A DNA stretch of 35,590 nt from Planctomycetota bacterium. Its GTDB lineage: Bacteria > Planctomycetota > SZUA-567 > H5-PLA8. Positions 1-8,396 of the stretch are shown piece by piece. The stretch is from positions 1 to 35,590 of the forward strand of contig JAKLKQ010000066.1 of NCBI GenBank assembly GCA_023150555.1. The letters run 5' to 3'. The translations under genes and the position numbers were made by a program. Under the pieces are notes generated by a model, which made no database searches, was not told the DNA's origin, and saw only the letters and a program-made list of their open reading frames with translations. Each line of letters opens with the position of its first letter. Within the stretch, counting starts at the first letter, position 1.

Positions 1-376
1 CTAAAAAAAGAATCGCACGCAGGATGAAGAAAAAGGAATCAGGAAAGAAGGAAAAGAAAGGAAAGCGAAAAAGACAGATAAGAGTTGAGAGATCAAAGAT
101 AAAAGATTGAAGCCTCCCGCCTCACGTAGGATTCCGTACTTACGCTTTGCGTGCTGCTGCGCGATTCTGCCATTTCTCCATTTATGTATTTCCGCATTTG
201 CAAAATCAACAAATCCGAAGTGAACAGGTGAGAAAATCTCGAGGCCGCGTGCCTCGCGGTCGCCTTCCCCGTTCCCGCTTCGACATCGCCTAACACGAAC
301 GGGAAACCGGAAACGGGAGACTGGAAACGTCCTTTTCCGTTCTTTGCGCCTTGGCGACTTTGCGCGAGCGACCCGA
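1..376. other. Non-coding left edge, low-complexity
   Basis: No convincing gene is seen here. The stretch is visibly more AT-rich than the rest of the window. It contains a purine-rich run (about 20-75), a string of repeated CATTT-like words (about 165-205), a run of GGAAAC/GGGAAAC words (about 298-330) and CTTTGCG-type words (about 338-366). The open frame across it on the minus strand is biased and resembles no protein family, so I read it as intergenic DNA downstream of the dynamin-like gene. Confidence 0.6.
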
Positions 377-1744
377 CTATCGCCCCACGCGCTTCCGCAA
401 GTCATTCCACGCCGCGCGCGCTTCTTCGGGCAGATCGAAGACGTCCACCTTGCGCAAGGCCTGGATCGCCGCGCGCCGCCGGCGTTCCGCCGCTTCGGCC
501 CCGCCCCAGCCTTCCAGATGCCGCCGCAGCGTGGCGATGCCGCAGTCGGCCGGATCGCAGGCCGCCTTCAGGCGCCGCGCGAAGATCTCGTCGGCGCGCC
601 CCTGCGCCTGCCCGGCCAGCTGCGCGAGGATGCGCTTCATGCGCTCGACGCGTTCCGCCAGAAAGCCGGTCACGCCGGATTCCTCCAGGAACGGAAGCCG
701 CGCGCAGGCGACGAACAGATTCTCTTCGGGGATGCCGTGCTTCTGCATACGCTTTGCGTTATCGCGGAAGGCGTGCGCGAATCCGTCGCGCGCGAACAGC
801 GTCGCGGCGTCCACGGTATCCACCTGGTTGAAGACGATGGCGGTGCGTTCGGCCAGTTCGGGACGCTCTTTCAGCGCCTGCACGGTCCACTCTTCGAGCT
901 CGAACGCTTCGGGCAGCGCCAGAACAACCAGCGCGTCGCAGACCGCAGCCTCGCCGCGGATCAACTCCGCGCGCCGCGCGTTGTGGAAGGTCGGGATCCA
1001 CGGGCTGTCCATCACGCGCGGCGGCGCAACGTGCCAGCGTTCCGTCGCGCGCGCCAGTTCGACGCGGCGGTACGCGAGCTGTTTGCCGGTGTCGAGCTTG
1101 CGGCCGTCCTCGCCGCGCACGCCCATCAAATGTTCGCGCCGGTCGTCCCAGTTCACGGCCGCGCGTTCGCCGGGGCGGTAGGCCTTCGATTCGAGGAACG
1201 CGAAAAACTTTTCGAGCTCCTCCAGGTCGTCGGTGAGGCGCTCGTGGAGCACATAGAGATCCTCGCGCTCGCGAAAAACCTTCCGCGTCGCGTCGATGGC
1301 AGATCGCAAACATTCTTCGACCGGGCCTTCGTCCAGGCGCGGGCCCAGCGGCCCGAGGGTCTCGGCGAGAAATTGGCCGAGGCGATAAAACGCGAGGCCG
1401 CGCGCGGCGAAATCGAGGGCCTCGTCGCGCGTGAGGTACTCGACGAAGATGCCGCGGTCGGCCTCGCCGGGGTTCGGCGCGCGGATCAGCGTGTTGGTCT
1501 GGGTGCAGTCCTGCACGGCGGTGGGCAGCAGCGCCGGATCGCCCCAGAGCGTGCAGACGAAGCTGCTCTTTCCCACGCTGCGCAAGCCCGCGACGAGCAC
1601 CTGCCAGCCGTCGCGTTGCGCGGTCTCGGCGGCGGTGCGAAAGGCGTCGACGCTCTTGCCTTCGCCCTTGGCGCACAGCGAAAGCGCCTCGGCGAGCAGC
1701 GCGTCGAAGGCGGGATCGTTCTTACTAAAGGAGGCATCGGCCAT
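377..1744 (-). CDS. Dynamin-like GTPase
   Basis: 455-residue protein with the layout of a bacterial dynamin-family GTPase. The P-loop GLRSVGKSS lies at residues 53-61, a threonine-rich G2 candidate at about 81-85, a G3-like DSPW at 246-249 and a G4-like NQVD at 306-309, where canonical proteins have NKxD. The long insertion between G2 and G3, rich in charged helix, and the helical C-terminus fit dynamin-like proteins better than small GTPases. No transmembrane segment is obvious. The family acts in membrane remodelling or stress responses, but its role here is unknown. It lies 24 bp after sir2 on the same strand and is probably co-transcribed with it. The ATG at 1744 has no strong Shine-Dalgarno sequence, which would fit coupling to sir2. 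The Ser in G3 and Gln in G4 are departures from consensus. Confidence 0.8.
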   Translation of the reverse strand: MADASFSKNDPAFDALLAEALSLCAKGEGKSVDAFRTAAETAQRDGWQVLVAGLRSVGKSSFVCTLWGDPALLPTAVQDCTQTNTLIRAPNPGEADRGIFVEYLTRDEALDFAARGLAFYRLGQFLAETLGPLGPRLDEGPVEECLRSAIDATRKVFREREDLYVLHERLTDDLEELEKFFAFLESKAYRPGERAAVNWDDRREHLMGVRGEDGRKLDTGKQLAYRRVELARATERWHVAPPRVMDSPWIPTFHNARRAELIRGEAAVCDALVVLALPEAFELEEWTVQALKERPELAERTAIVFNQVDTVDAATLFARDGFAHAFRDNAKRMQKHGIPEENLFVACARLPFLEESGVTGFLAERVERMKRILAQLAGQAQGRADEIFARRLKAACDPADCGIATLRRHLEGWGGAEAAERRRRAAIQALRKVDVFDLPEEARAAWNDLRKRVGR

Positions 1745-1768
1745 GGCAAAAGTCTACCACGGCGGCGC

Positions 1769-2545
1769 TCATTGGGAACGCAATGCGGCTTCCACTGCCG
1801 GCGGCAGGATCTCGGCGACGTCGCCGTCCAGCCGCAGCGTGACGAAGGACTGCCCGTCGAAGTCGGTCTCGCCGCGGTTGATGACCGCGCAGGGCACGCC
1901 GCGTTGCGCCGCGGCCAGCGGCACCGACGCGGCGGGATGGACGCTGAGCGTGCTGCCCAGCGCCAGCACGGCGTCGCACGTCGTCGCGGCGGCGAAGGCG
2001 CGGTGCAGATCGTCGGCGCGCAGCTGCTGCCCGAAGCTGATCGTCGCGGGCTTCATCCAGCCGCCGCATTCGCAGCGCGGGGCCTGGCGCGTCTTCGCGA
2101 ACAGTTGCATGGAAGCCTCGGGGTGCTCGCGGCGCCCGCAGGAGAGGCATTCGACCTCGGTGTTCGTGCCGTGGATCTCGACGATACGCTTTGCGTCGGA
2201 TCCGGCCTTGGTGTGCAGGCCGTCGATGTTCTGCGTGACGAGGCATTCGACGCGGCCCGCGCGTTCGAGGTCCGCGATGGCGTGGTGCGTGGCGTTGGGC
2301 TGAGCGCCGCGCATGCTGGGCCACGCTTCAAGCTTCTGGTCCCAGTATTCGATGCGCGCGTCTTCGCGGGCGAGAAAGTCCTGAAAATAGACGGGCTGGC
2401 GCTTCTTCCACACGCCGTTGGGGCCGCGGAAGTCCTGGATGCCGGAGTTGGTGCTGATGCCGGCGCCGGTGAAAATAAGCAGTCGCCTCGAAGCCCGTAA
2501 AAAACTTACTAAATGAGATTCAGGTGGCGCCATTTTAGTTGCCAT
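1769..2545 (-). CDS. Sir2-family NAD-dependent protein deacylase
   Basis: CobB/Sir2-type deacylase of about 258 residues, which removes acyl groups from lysine using NAD+ in the cytoplasm. Visible motifs are GAGIS (27-31) followed by SGIQDFRG, QNID (105-108), the catalytic His in EIHG (H125), zinc cysteines at 133, 136, 158 and 160 (the last pair is C-x-C), and GST-L-V near the C-terminus. Length and order are normal for the family. The first about 24 codons are AT-rich and recoded, whereas the body is GC-rich: this 5' end arrived with the insert just upstream. The start is uncertain. ATG 2545 is used here; ATG 2533 lies about 12 nt after an AAAGGGG stretch, and ATG 2602 would overlap the upstream ORF. 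The dynamin-like gene follows after 24 bp. The zinc module and full catalytic set argue for a deacylase rather than a defence NADase. Confidence 0.9.
   Translation of the reverse strand: MATKMAPPESHLVSFLRASRRLLIFTGAGISTNSGIQDFRGPNGVWKKRQPVYFQDFLAREDARIEYWDQKLEAWPSMRGAQPNATHHAIADLERAGRVECLVTQNIDGLHTKAGSDAKRIVEIHGTNTEVECLSCGRREHPEASMQLFAKTRQAPRCECGGWMKPATISFGQQLRADDLHRAFAAATTCDAVLALGSTLSVHPAASVPLAAAQRGVPCAVINRGETDFDGQSFVTLRLDGDVAEILPPAVEAALRSQ
2418..2473. repeat. 56-bp direct repeat, copy 1 (inside intact sir2)
   Basis: This segment of the intact sir2 gene, encoding the NAD-binding stretch from about FTGAGIS to DFRGP, recurs at 3168-3223 with one mismatch (2462 G against 3212 C). The two copies start exactly 750 bp apart, in the same orientation. 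Sequence on the outer side of each copy is GC-rich host DNA; the inner sides are AT-rich or unrelated. Confidence 0.93.
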
Positions 2546-2592
2546 CCCCTTTCGCCTGCATTGGCAGTCGGATAAATTGCTTTGGTGCAATT

Positions 2593-3063
2593 TTACCACC
2601 ATTCAATTTCGTAGAAATTTCCTCGCATCGGATCCTCATGAACAACATCTAAAATGGTTCCATAGGAAAGTCCAATCTCTATTAATGCGATGCCTTCGTA
2701 TCCTGTTGCTAAACATGAAAGAACAAAATTCCTCGAGAATGGCCCCTTGAAGAACCCGCTACTGGTTGAGCCCGAATAGAACTCACCTACCGCATTGAGT
2801 GAATACGGAGTAGTGCGAGCCAATAGAGCATCGACAGCTTTCTCCGCCACTAAGTGAGCCTCTGACTGAAGGGTCCTGCTCACTCTCATTGATCTCAACT
2901 TTTCATGCATTTCAACTTGAAGTCGCAAGGAATGCGTGGAGTCAACCAAAGAGTGCCGTTTTTCGCCCAGCTTATCGCTAAGGCGAGTTAATTGTTCATT
3001 GGCACTTAGCTGCCTTTGTTTGTGTTGAAGCACCGCAATTCGGCTCTGACGAGATTCGCTCAT
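2593..3063 (-). CDS. Orphan hypothetical protein in the sir2 insert
   Basis: 156-residue protein of unknown function that I do not recognise. The N-terminal half (about 1-90) is polar, charged and probably helical or coiled coil (MSESRQSRI..., with many K/R/E/Q and heptad-like leucines). The C-terminal half is more globular, with a Gly/Ser/Phe-rich stretch around FYSGSTSSGFF and an acidic, aromatic tail ending EIEWW. There is no signal peptide, membrane segment or recognisable nuclease motif. Codon use is much more AT-rich than in the neighbours, which points to foreign origin. It is the only substantial ORF in the insert and lies directly upstream of the recoded sir2 start, so the two are probably co-transcribed. 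The start ATG at 3063 has no clear Shine-Dalgarno sequence. Confidence 0.65.
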   Translation of the reverse strand: MSESRQSRIAVLQHKQRQLSANEQLTRLSDKLGEKRHSLVDSTHSLRLQVEMHEKLRSMRVSRTLQSEAHLVAEKAVDALLARTTPYSLNAVGEFYSGSTSSGFFKGPFSRNFVLSCLATGYEGIALIEIGLSYGTILDVVHEDPMRGNFYEIEWW

Positions 3064-3076
3064 GGCTTGTTACCAT

Positions 3077-3105
3077 ATCTAAATCAAACAAAGTTTCACT
3101 ATCAA
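3077..3105 (-). promoter_or_regulatory. Possible promoter for the inserted ORF
   Basis: Reading the minus strand, TTGATA (3105-3100) and TTAGAT (3082-3077) are separated by 17 nt and lie just upstream of the ATG at 3063. The -35 match is good and the -10 match weak. The surrounding DNA is AT-rich, so a chance match is possible. Confidence 0.25.
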
Positions 3106-3139
3106 TACAGTCCTCTTGAATACCCTTGATTGGGCTCGA

Positions 3140-3280
3140 TCAAAACATACCTACCGCCTCGGCCCTCTTGGGGCCGCGGAAGTCCTGGATGCCGGAGTTG
3201 GTGCTGATGCCCGCGCCGGTGAAGACGAGCAGTCGGCGCGCGGCGCGGAGGAATTCGGAAAGGCGGGGGTCGGCAGACAT
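3140..3280 (-). pseudogene. Severed 5' stump of the native sir2 gene
   Basis: The frame starting at ATG 3280 encodes a GC-rich Sir2 N-terminus (MSADPRLSEFLRAARR..., then FTGAGIS and GIQDFRGP) for about 37 codons. It leaves the family sequence at the edge of the 56-bp repeat and stops after ten unrelated residues. It aligns with the N-terminus of the intact gene at 1769-2545, and its codon use matches the host. It is 5 bp downstream of the stop of the 73-codon gene, so it was the original start of sir2 in that operon before the insert arrived. It cannot encode a working deacylase. Confidence 0.85.
3168..3223. repeat. 56-bp direct repeat, copy 2 (in the sir2 stump)
   Basis: Second copy of the sir2 segment described at 2418-2473, 55 of 56 bases identical. 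To its right the sequence continues as GC-rich native sir2 5' coding DNA; to its left it changes at once to unrelated sequence, which marks the far junction of the insert. Confidence 0.93.
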
Positions 3281-3285
3281 CGCTC

Positions 3286-3507
3286 CTACAGTTCGCTCTC
3301 CTTGCGGTGGCCTTGCAGGCCTTCGAGATGCTCGCGCATCAGGTCCGGCTTGTGCTTGTTCAGCGCGCGCTCGATGTTGTACCCGTCGATGCTCTGCTCG
3401 GTCTTCTTCAGCGCGTTGGCGGCATCCTCGATCTTGTGCGCGGCGGCGATCAGTTCCTTCCAGCCTTCCTCCGCCATGTCGTACCACTTGCTTTCCGGCT
3501 TGGCCAT
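3286..3507 (-). CDS. Small hypothetical protein upstream of sir2
   Basis: 73-residue, highly charged, probably all-helical protein (MAKPESKWYDMAEEGW... to KESEL). It has no signal peptide, cysteine cluster or membrane segment and belongs to no family I recognise. ATG 3507 is preceded by GGGAG at a good distance. The stop lies 5 bp before the native sir2 start, so it was the first gene of the original operon with sir2 and dynamin. Codon use is GC-rich like the host. Its transcript now probably runs into the sir2 stump and the insert. Confidence 0.65.
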   Translation of the reverse strand: MAKPESKWYDMAEEGWKELIAAAHKIEDAANALKKTEQSIDGYNIERALNKHKPDLMREHLEGLQGHRKESEL

Positions 3508-3729
3508 GTTGCGCTCCCGTTCAAAAAACCTTAACCACAGAGGGCCCAGAGATCACAGAGGAACTCTTTTCCGATTCTCCGTTGCGGCGAAACTCCGTGC
3601 CCCCGCATGCCTCCTCATATATAGGAGGCGCGCGGAATCCCTAGCTCATACCGGAGCGCCCCGCCGCACGCAAGTTCCTCGTCAGAACGGCGGCGCGGCG
3701 GCTTGACGAAGCGCGCCCGCCCGGCAACG

Positions 3730-5280
<1,551 letters not shown>

Positions 5281-5385
5281 ATAACTATGCATTATAAAGT
5301 GTTATATATGATATAGTTAATTATATTTATAAAAGTACGCCGGATTTCTTATTCCTGCCCCTCTAGACGGGTGTAAGCTGCGGAT
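5281..5385 (+). promoter_or_regulatory. AT-rich promoter/operator region of the GntR-type gene
   Basis: A strongly AT-rich island of about 60 bp interrupts GC-rich DNA just before the regulator gene. It contains inverted arms TAACTAT (5282-5288) and ATAGTTA (5313-5319) spaced by 24 bp, and several TATA-like words. GntR/LacI-type regulators usually bind inverted repeats near their own promoters, so autoregulation is plausible (inference). A TCTAGA-centred GC pairing lies near 5362-5373. Confidence 0.45.
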
Positions 5386-6603
5386 ATGAGCACCGCTGCC
5401 GCCCGTCCCGGTCCACGGCCCAAGCACCTGCAGGCCCGCAGCCGCCTGTTGGCGTGCATTGACGACGGCACCTGGGCGCCGGGCGTGCGCCTTCCTCCGG
5501 AGTCCGAACTCCACAAGCATCTGCGCGTCGGACGCCAGACGCTGCTGAAGGCGCTCGACGAACTGGTCCGCGAAGGCGTGATCGTGCGTCGACGCGGCAG
5601 CGGGACCTACGTCGCCGACCGCAAGCAGCCGCCGCTGATCCGCGGGCGGCACCTGCGCTTAGGGCTCCTGTGGAAATCGTCGGTGCTGCCCGAGCGCATC
5701 GGTGCGGGCTTCTTCGGCGCGATGACCCGCGGCGCGCTGCGCGCCTGGGGCCTCGACGACACAGAACCGGACTGGCCCGCGGTCAAGCACGGCCGCCCCA
5801 CACGCGGGCGCTGGAACGCCTCGGCGCGGGGCGCGAGCGCCGAGTGCCTGGGCGAGGCGCTGGTCCACGGAATGCTGCGCCCTCCGCTGGCGGCAGTGCG
5901 TTCCGGAAAGTTCGACGGCGTCCTGACGCTGGGCATCGTCGACGACGCGTGGATCGAGAAGGTGCTCGCGCTGGGTCTGCCGGCCGTGCTGGTGGACTAT
6001 CCCGGCGACCGCTTCACGGACCGCGCCGACCGCGTGTACGCCGACGCGCTGCCGGGCTACCGCGCTGCGGTGGCGCACCTGGCGAAGCAGGGCGCGCGCC
6101 GCATCCACTTTATCGGCGGGCTGGTCGGCGCGCCGGCGCCCTACGCGCTGATGACCAGCGCCGAGCTCGCCGATTTCCGCAAGCGCCACACGATGCTCGA
6201 TCCCGACAGCATTCTGCGGCAGCACGCCTACCGCGTGGGCATGCAGGACTGCGGCTTGCCGGTGCGGGAAGAGTGGATGGCACAGGCGCGCGCCAGCGGA
6301 CGAGAGTTGGAAGAGTTCGCGCACGGCCTGGCCGCGCAGGCCGAGGACAGGCGCCCCGAAGCGGTGGTCTGCTTCACGCGCGAACAGGCCAACGTGCTGA
6401 TCCGCGTCTTTGCCGACCGCGGTTTGAAGTTGCTGGGCGCGGGCGCGACCGACCGCACCAACGAAGCCTCGGCGCTGGGCATCCACGTCGACGGCGAAAA
6501 GCTGGGCGAGACGGCGGCCACGCTGCTGCTGGCGCGGCTGCAGCAGCCCGAGCGGCCCTACCTGCGCGTGGGCGTACCGATGAAGCTCGTTCTTGATTCC
6601 TAA
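5386..6603 (+). CDS. GntR-type HTH regulator with LacI-like sensor domain
   Basis: 405-residue transcriptional regulator. Residues about 12-78 form a GntR-type winged helix: the pattern PGVRLPPESEL, then VGRQTLLKALDELVREGVI and RRGSGTYV is diagnostic. The remainder resembles the periplasmic-binding-protein-like sensor of LacI/GalR repressors (VLTLGIVDDAWIEKVLALGLPAVLVDY, ADALPGYRAAVAHLAKQGARRIHFIGG). This architecture (AraR-like) usually senses a sugar or related metabolite and represses an adjacent operon. It lies 14 bp upstream of a run of secreted propeller proteins on the same strand and probably controls them and itself. The ligand cannot be told from sequence. ATG 5386 has a weak ribosome binding site. 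Confidence 0.88.
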   Translation: MSTAAARPGPRPKHLQARSRLLACIDDGTWAPGVRLPPESELHKHLRVGRQTLLKALDELVREGVIVRRRGSGTYVADRKQPPLIRGRHLRLGLLWKSSVLPERIGAGFFGAMTRGALRAWGLDDTEPDWPAVKHGRPTRGRWNASARGASAECLGEALVHGMLRPPLAAVRSGKFDGVLTLGIVDDAWIEKVLALGLPAVLVDYPGDRFTDRADRVYADALPGYRAAVAHLAKQGARRIHFIGGLVGAPAPYALMTSAELADFRKRHTMLDPDSILRQHAYRVGMQDCGLPVREEWMAQARASGRELEEFAHGLAAQAEDRRPEAVVCFTREQANVLIRVFADRGLKLLGAGATDRTNEASALGIHVDGEKLGETAATLLLARLQQPERPYLRVGVPMKLVLDS

Positions 6604-6617
6604 CAAGGAGGCGGGCG

Positions 6618-7091
6618 ATGAAGACCTTTTTCGCTATCGCGCTTGTAGGGACCTTACCGTGGTTCGGTTTGAACGCCCAAATACCACTGGCCTTCGCCGG
6701 CGAGGCGGGCTCACAAAAAGCCCCCACGTTCTCGCCCAACCCGAAACTCACTGCCATCCCGGAGAAGACTGCGATCGTGATCAGCGATGGCTACAAGGGC
6801 GCCGAGAATGTCCTGGACTATAGCGGGATGACCTATGACCGGCTCCGCCACCGGATCCTGGCCTTCGGCGGCGGCCACGCCTTCTACTACAGTCCCGGCG
6901 AGAACAAGTGGCACAAGGTCGACGAGCCAATCGGGTTTAAGGTCAACTTCCACCACCACGTCTACGACTCGGTAAACAACGTGCATGTGACTGTCAGCAA
7001 GAAATGGGACACCTACGCCTTCAAGCTGTCCGACGAGCCCGGCAAACTCCCCGGCACCCGCGCGCCGGGAAGCACGCCCGGCAACAAGTAA
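6618..7091 (+). CDS. Short secreted Kelch-like protein
   Basis: 157-residue protein with an N-terminal signal peptide (MKTFFAIALVGTLPWFGLNA, extended to about residue 28) and a single propeller-like stretch: DYSGMTYDRLRHRILAFGGG, then YYSPGENKWHKV and VYDSVNNVHVTVS. These are the strand spacings of Kelch-type blades. A working propeller needs more blades, so this is either a truncated gene or one part of an assembly with the proteins that follow. The tail is Gly/Pro-rich (PGTRAPGSTPGNK). ATG 6618 has a strong AAGGAGG. It follows the regulator after 14 bp and precedes the next secreted protein by 9 bp. Arg codons here and in the next gene use CGG more than in the surrounding genes. Confidence 0.7.
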   Translation: MKTFFAIALVGTLPWFGLNAQIPLAFAGEAGSQKAPTFSPNPKLTAIPEKTAIVISDGYKGAENVLDYSGMTYDRLRHRILAFGGGHAFYYSPGENKWHKVDEPIGFKVNFHHHVYDSVNNVHVTVSKKWDTYAFKLSDEPGKLPGTRAPGSTPGNK

Positions 7092-7100
7092 GGATATGCC

Positions 7101-8396
7101 ATGAGAAGCACCATCCTGATCGCAGGCATCCTGAGTCTTGCGACCACCGTCCAAACGGCGGAACCTGGAAGCTCTCCGGCTGCCGGCACGGACGGCGCCG
7201 GAAAGAAGAACGGCGGTCCCGGGATCGCCGGGACGGCCCTGGGCCGGACGGCCGCCGCCGCCCGCGGGACCCCCGGCAAGATGGTGCGCTTCCCCGAGGG
7301 CGATCTGCCGGTCAACATCACCGACAACATCCCGAAGCGTCACTGGTCCGAGTGGTGCGACCGGTTCTTCTTCTCGGATGCCACCGGCACGGCCCAGACC
7401 ATCGCCAAGGGCGTATCCGGCGAACCCATGTCCCACGCCGAATTCGTGCCGACCGCCGGCGGCGGCAAGGGCGCGTGGGTGCAGATCGGGCCGGACGACC
7501 TGATCGCCCCCAAGGGCGACCCGTCCGACCCGGAGGACAAGATCATGCCGGACGGCAGCGAGTACGGGCACCCCTTCGAGACTCACTGCCTCGACTTCGC
7601 CACGGGCGACTACTACTTCGGCAACTACAGCAAGGTGTACTGCTACCGCAACAACTACGCGGAGCGGAGCCGGACGCCGTGGAGCTTCCGGACCAGCGGC
7701 AACGGAACCGGCAACCATTTCTTCGACGACGGCGCCCGGGGCGGCTTGGCGTTCCACCCGGACCTGTTCGGACCTGGCGACGGCGGGCTGGTGGCCACGA
7801 TCCAGAACAAGTTTTTCGCTTGGCGCAAGTCCACGGACAAATGGATCTTCCCCCTCGCCCTGACGGGAGAACCCGGCAAGCCCCCGTCCGTCAAGACGCC
7901 GCAGCTCCTCTACATCATGAGCCAAAAGGCTGTGTACGGAGGCGGCGGGGAAAGCCCCCTCTTGAAGGTCGTCCCCGGCAACCCGCCAACAGTGACGCTG
8001 CTCGGCAGCACGCCAAAAGGAACCGACGGGAAGCCCCTGCAGATCTACGGTGGACATTCCTACGGCCCGGTGCGCGGCTCGCTGCTCGACGACCCGGAGA
8101 AGAAGACGTTCTTCCTCTACCAGCGGTCGGCGAGCGCGACGTCCAAACAGCCGCACCTCTGGAAGTACCAGCCTCCCTCGGGGACGGCCGCGGAGCAGTG
8201 GCTTGATCTCGGCGTGCACCCCTTCAACCCCGGGCCGGGCGAGGAGCCGGACCGGTCGTACATCGCCGCGACCGTATACGGTGAGGGCGTCTTCTGGATC
8301 ATGCGTTCGACCGCACCGGGCGGGAAGCTGAATTCCAACCTGTATTGCCCACCCACAGCGGCTGAAAATCACCAAGAAAGAGGCGAAATGCCATGA
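7101..8396 (+). CDS. Secreted hypothetical protein, propeller-like
   Basis: 431-residue exported protein of unknown function. A signal peptide spans about residues 1-20 (MRSTILIAGILSLATTVQTA). It is followed by a low-complexity Gly/Ala/Pro linker (about 21-60) and a mainly beta-strand body rich in Tyr, Trp and Gly with repeated WxY/F-type strand endings. That fits a divergent beta-propeller, but no blade motif is clear enough to name a family. Pairs such as GDYYFGNYSKVYCYRNNY and DPEKKTFFLYQRS look like blade strands. The stop overlaps the next start in ATGA, indicating translational coupling. It probably acts in the periplasm or at the cell surface with its neighbours. Confidence 0.7.
   Translation: MRSTILIAGILSLATTVQTAEPGSSPAAGTDGAGKKNGGPGIAGTALGRTAAAARGTPGKMVRFPEGDLPVNITDNIPKRHWSEWCDRFFFSDATGTAQTIAKGVSGEPMSHAEFVPTAGGGKGAWVQIGPDDLIAPKGDPSDPEDKIMPDGSEYGHPFETHCLDFATGDYYFGNYSKVYCYRNNYAERSRTPWSFRTSGNGTGNHFFDDGARGGLAFHPDLFGPGDGGLVATIQNKFFAWRKSTDKWIFPLALTGEPGKPPSVKTPQLLYIMSQKAVYGGGGESPLLKVVPGNPPTVTLLGSTPKGTDGKPLQIYGGHSYGPVRGSLLDDPEKKTFFLYQRSASATSKQPHLWKYQPPSGTAAEQWLDLGVHPFNPGPGEEPDRSYIAATVYGEGVFWIMRSTAPGGKLNSNLYCPPTAAENHQERGEMP

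Larger units (their letters stand above)
2474..3167. mobile_element. AT-rich insert that splits and rebuilds sir2
   Basis: A 694-bp block between the two 56-bp repeats differs sharply in base composition from the host DNA on both sides. On the minus strand it carries a 156-codon ORF and then a recoded AT-rich sir2 N-terminus that joins in frame to the host sir2 body. The displaced native sir2 start remains beyond the far repeat. This is the arrangement expected from integration of a 750-bp circle sharing the 56-bp segment, or of an element that carries a replacement 5' end for its target. No integrase, transposase or homing-endonuclease motif is visible inside. That it is an insertion is well supported by the sequence; that it is mobile is inference. 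Confidence 0.6.

Noticed and set aside
1..405. 134-codon minus-strand frame at the left edge
   Set aside because: Built from low-complexity words (repeated FPVSRF-like and poly-Phe/Ser pieces); no start signal or family.
344..2500. 718-codon plus-strand frame across the first genes
   Set aside because: It runs antisense to both the dynamin-like and sir2 genes, which have clear motifs; biased shadow composition.
377..2602. Sir2 plus dynamin as an antiphage defence system
   Set aside because: The Sir2 has the zinc module and motifs of a protein deacylase, not the NADase-type Sir2 of defence systems, and no other defence gene is near. Adjacency alone is not enough.
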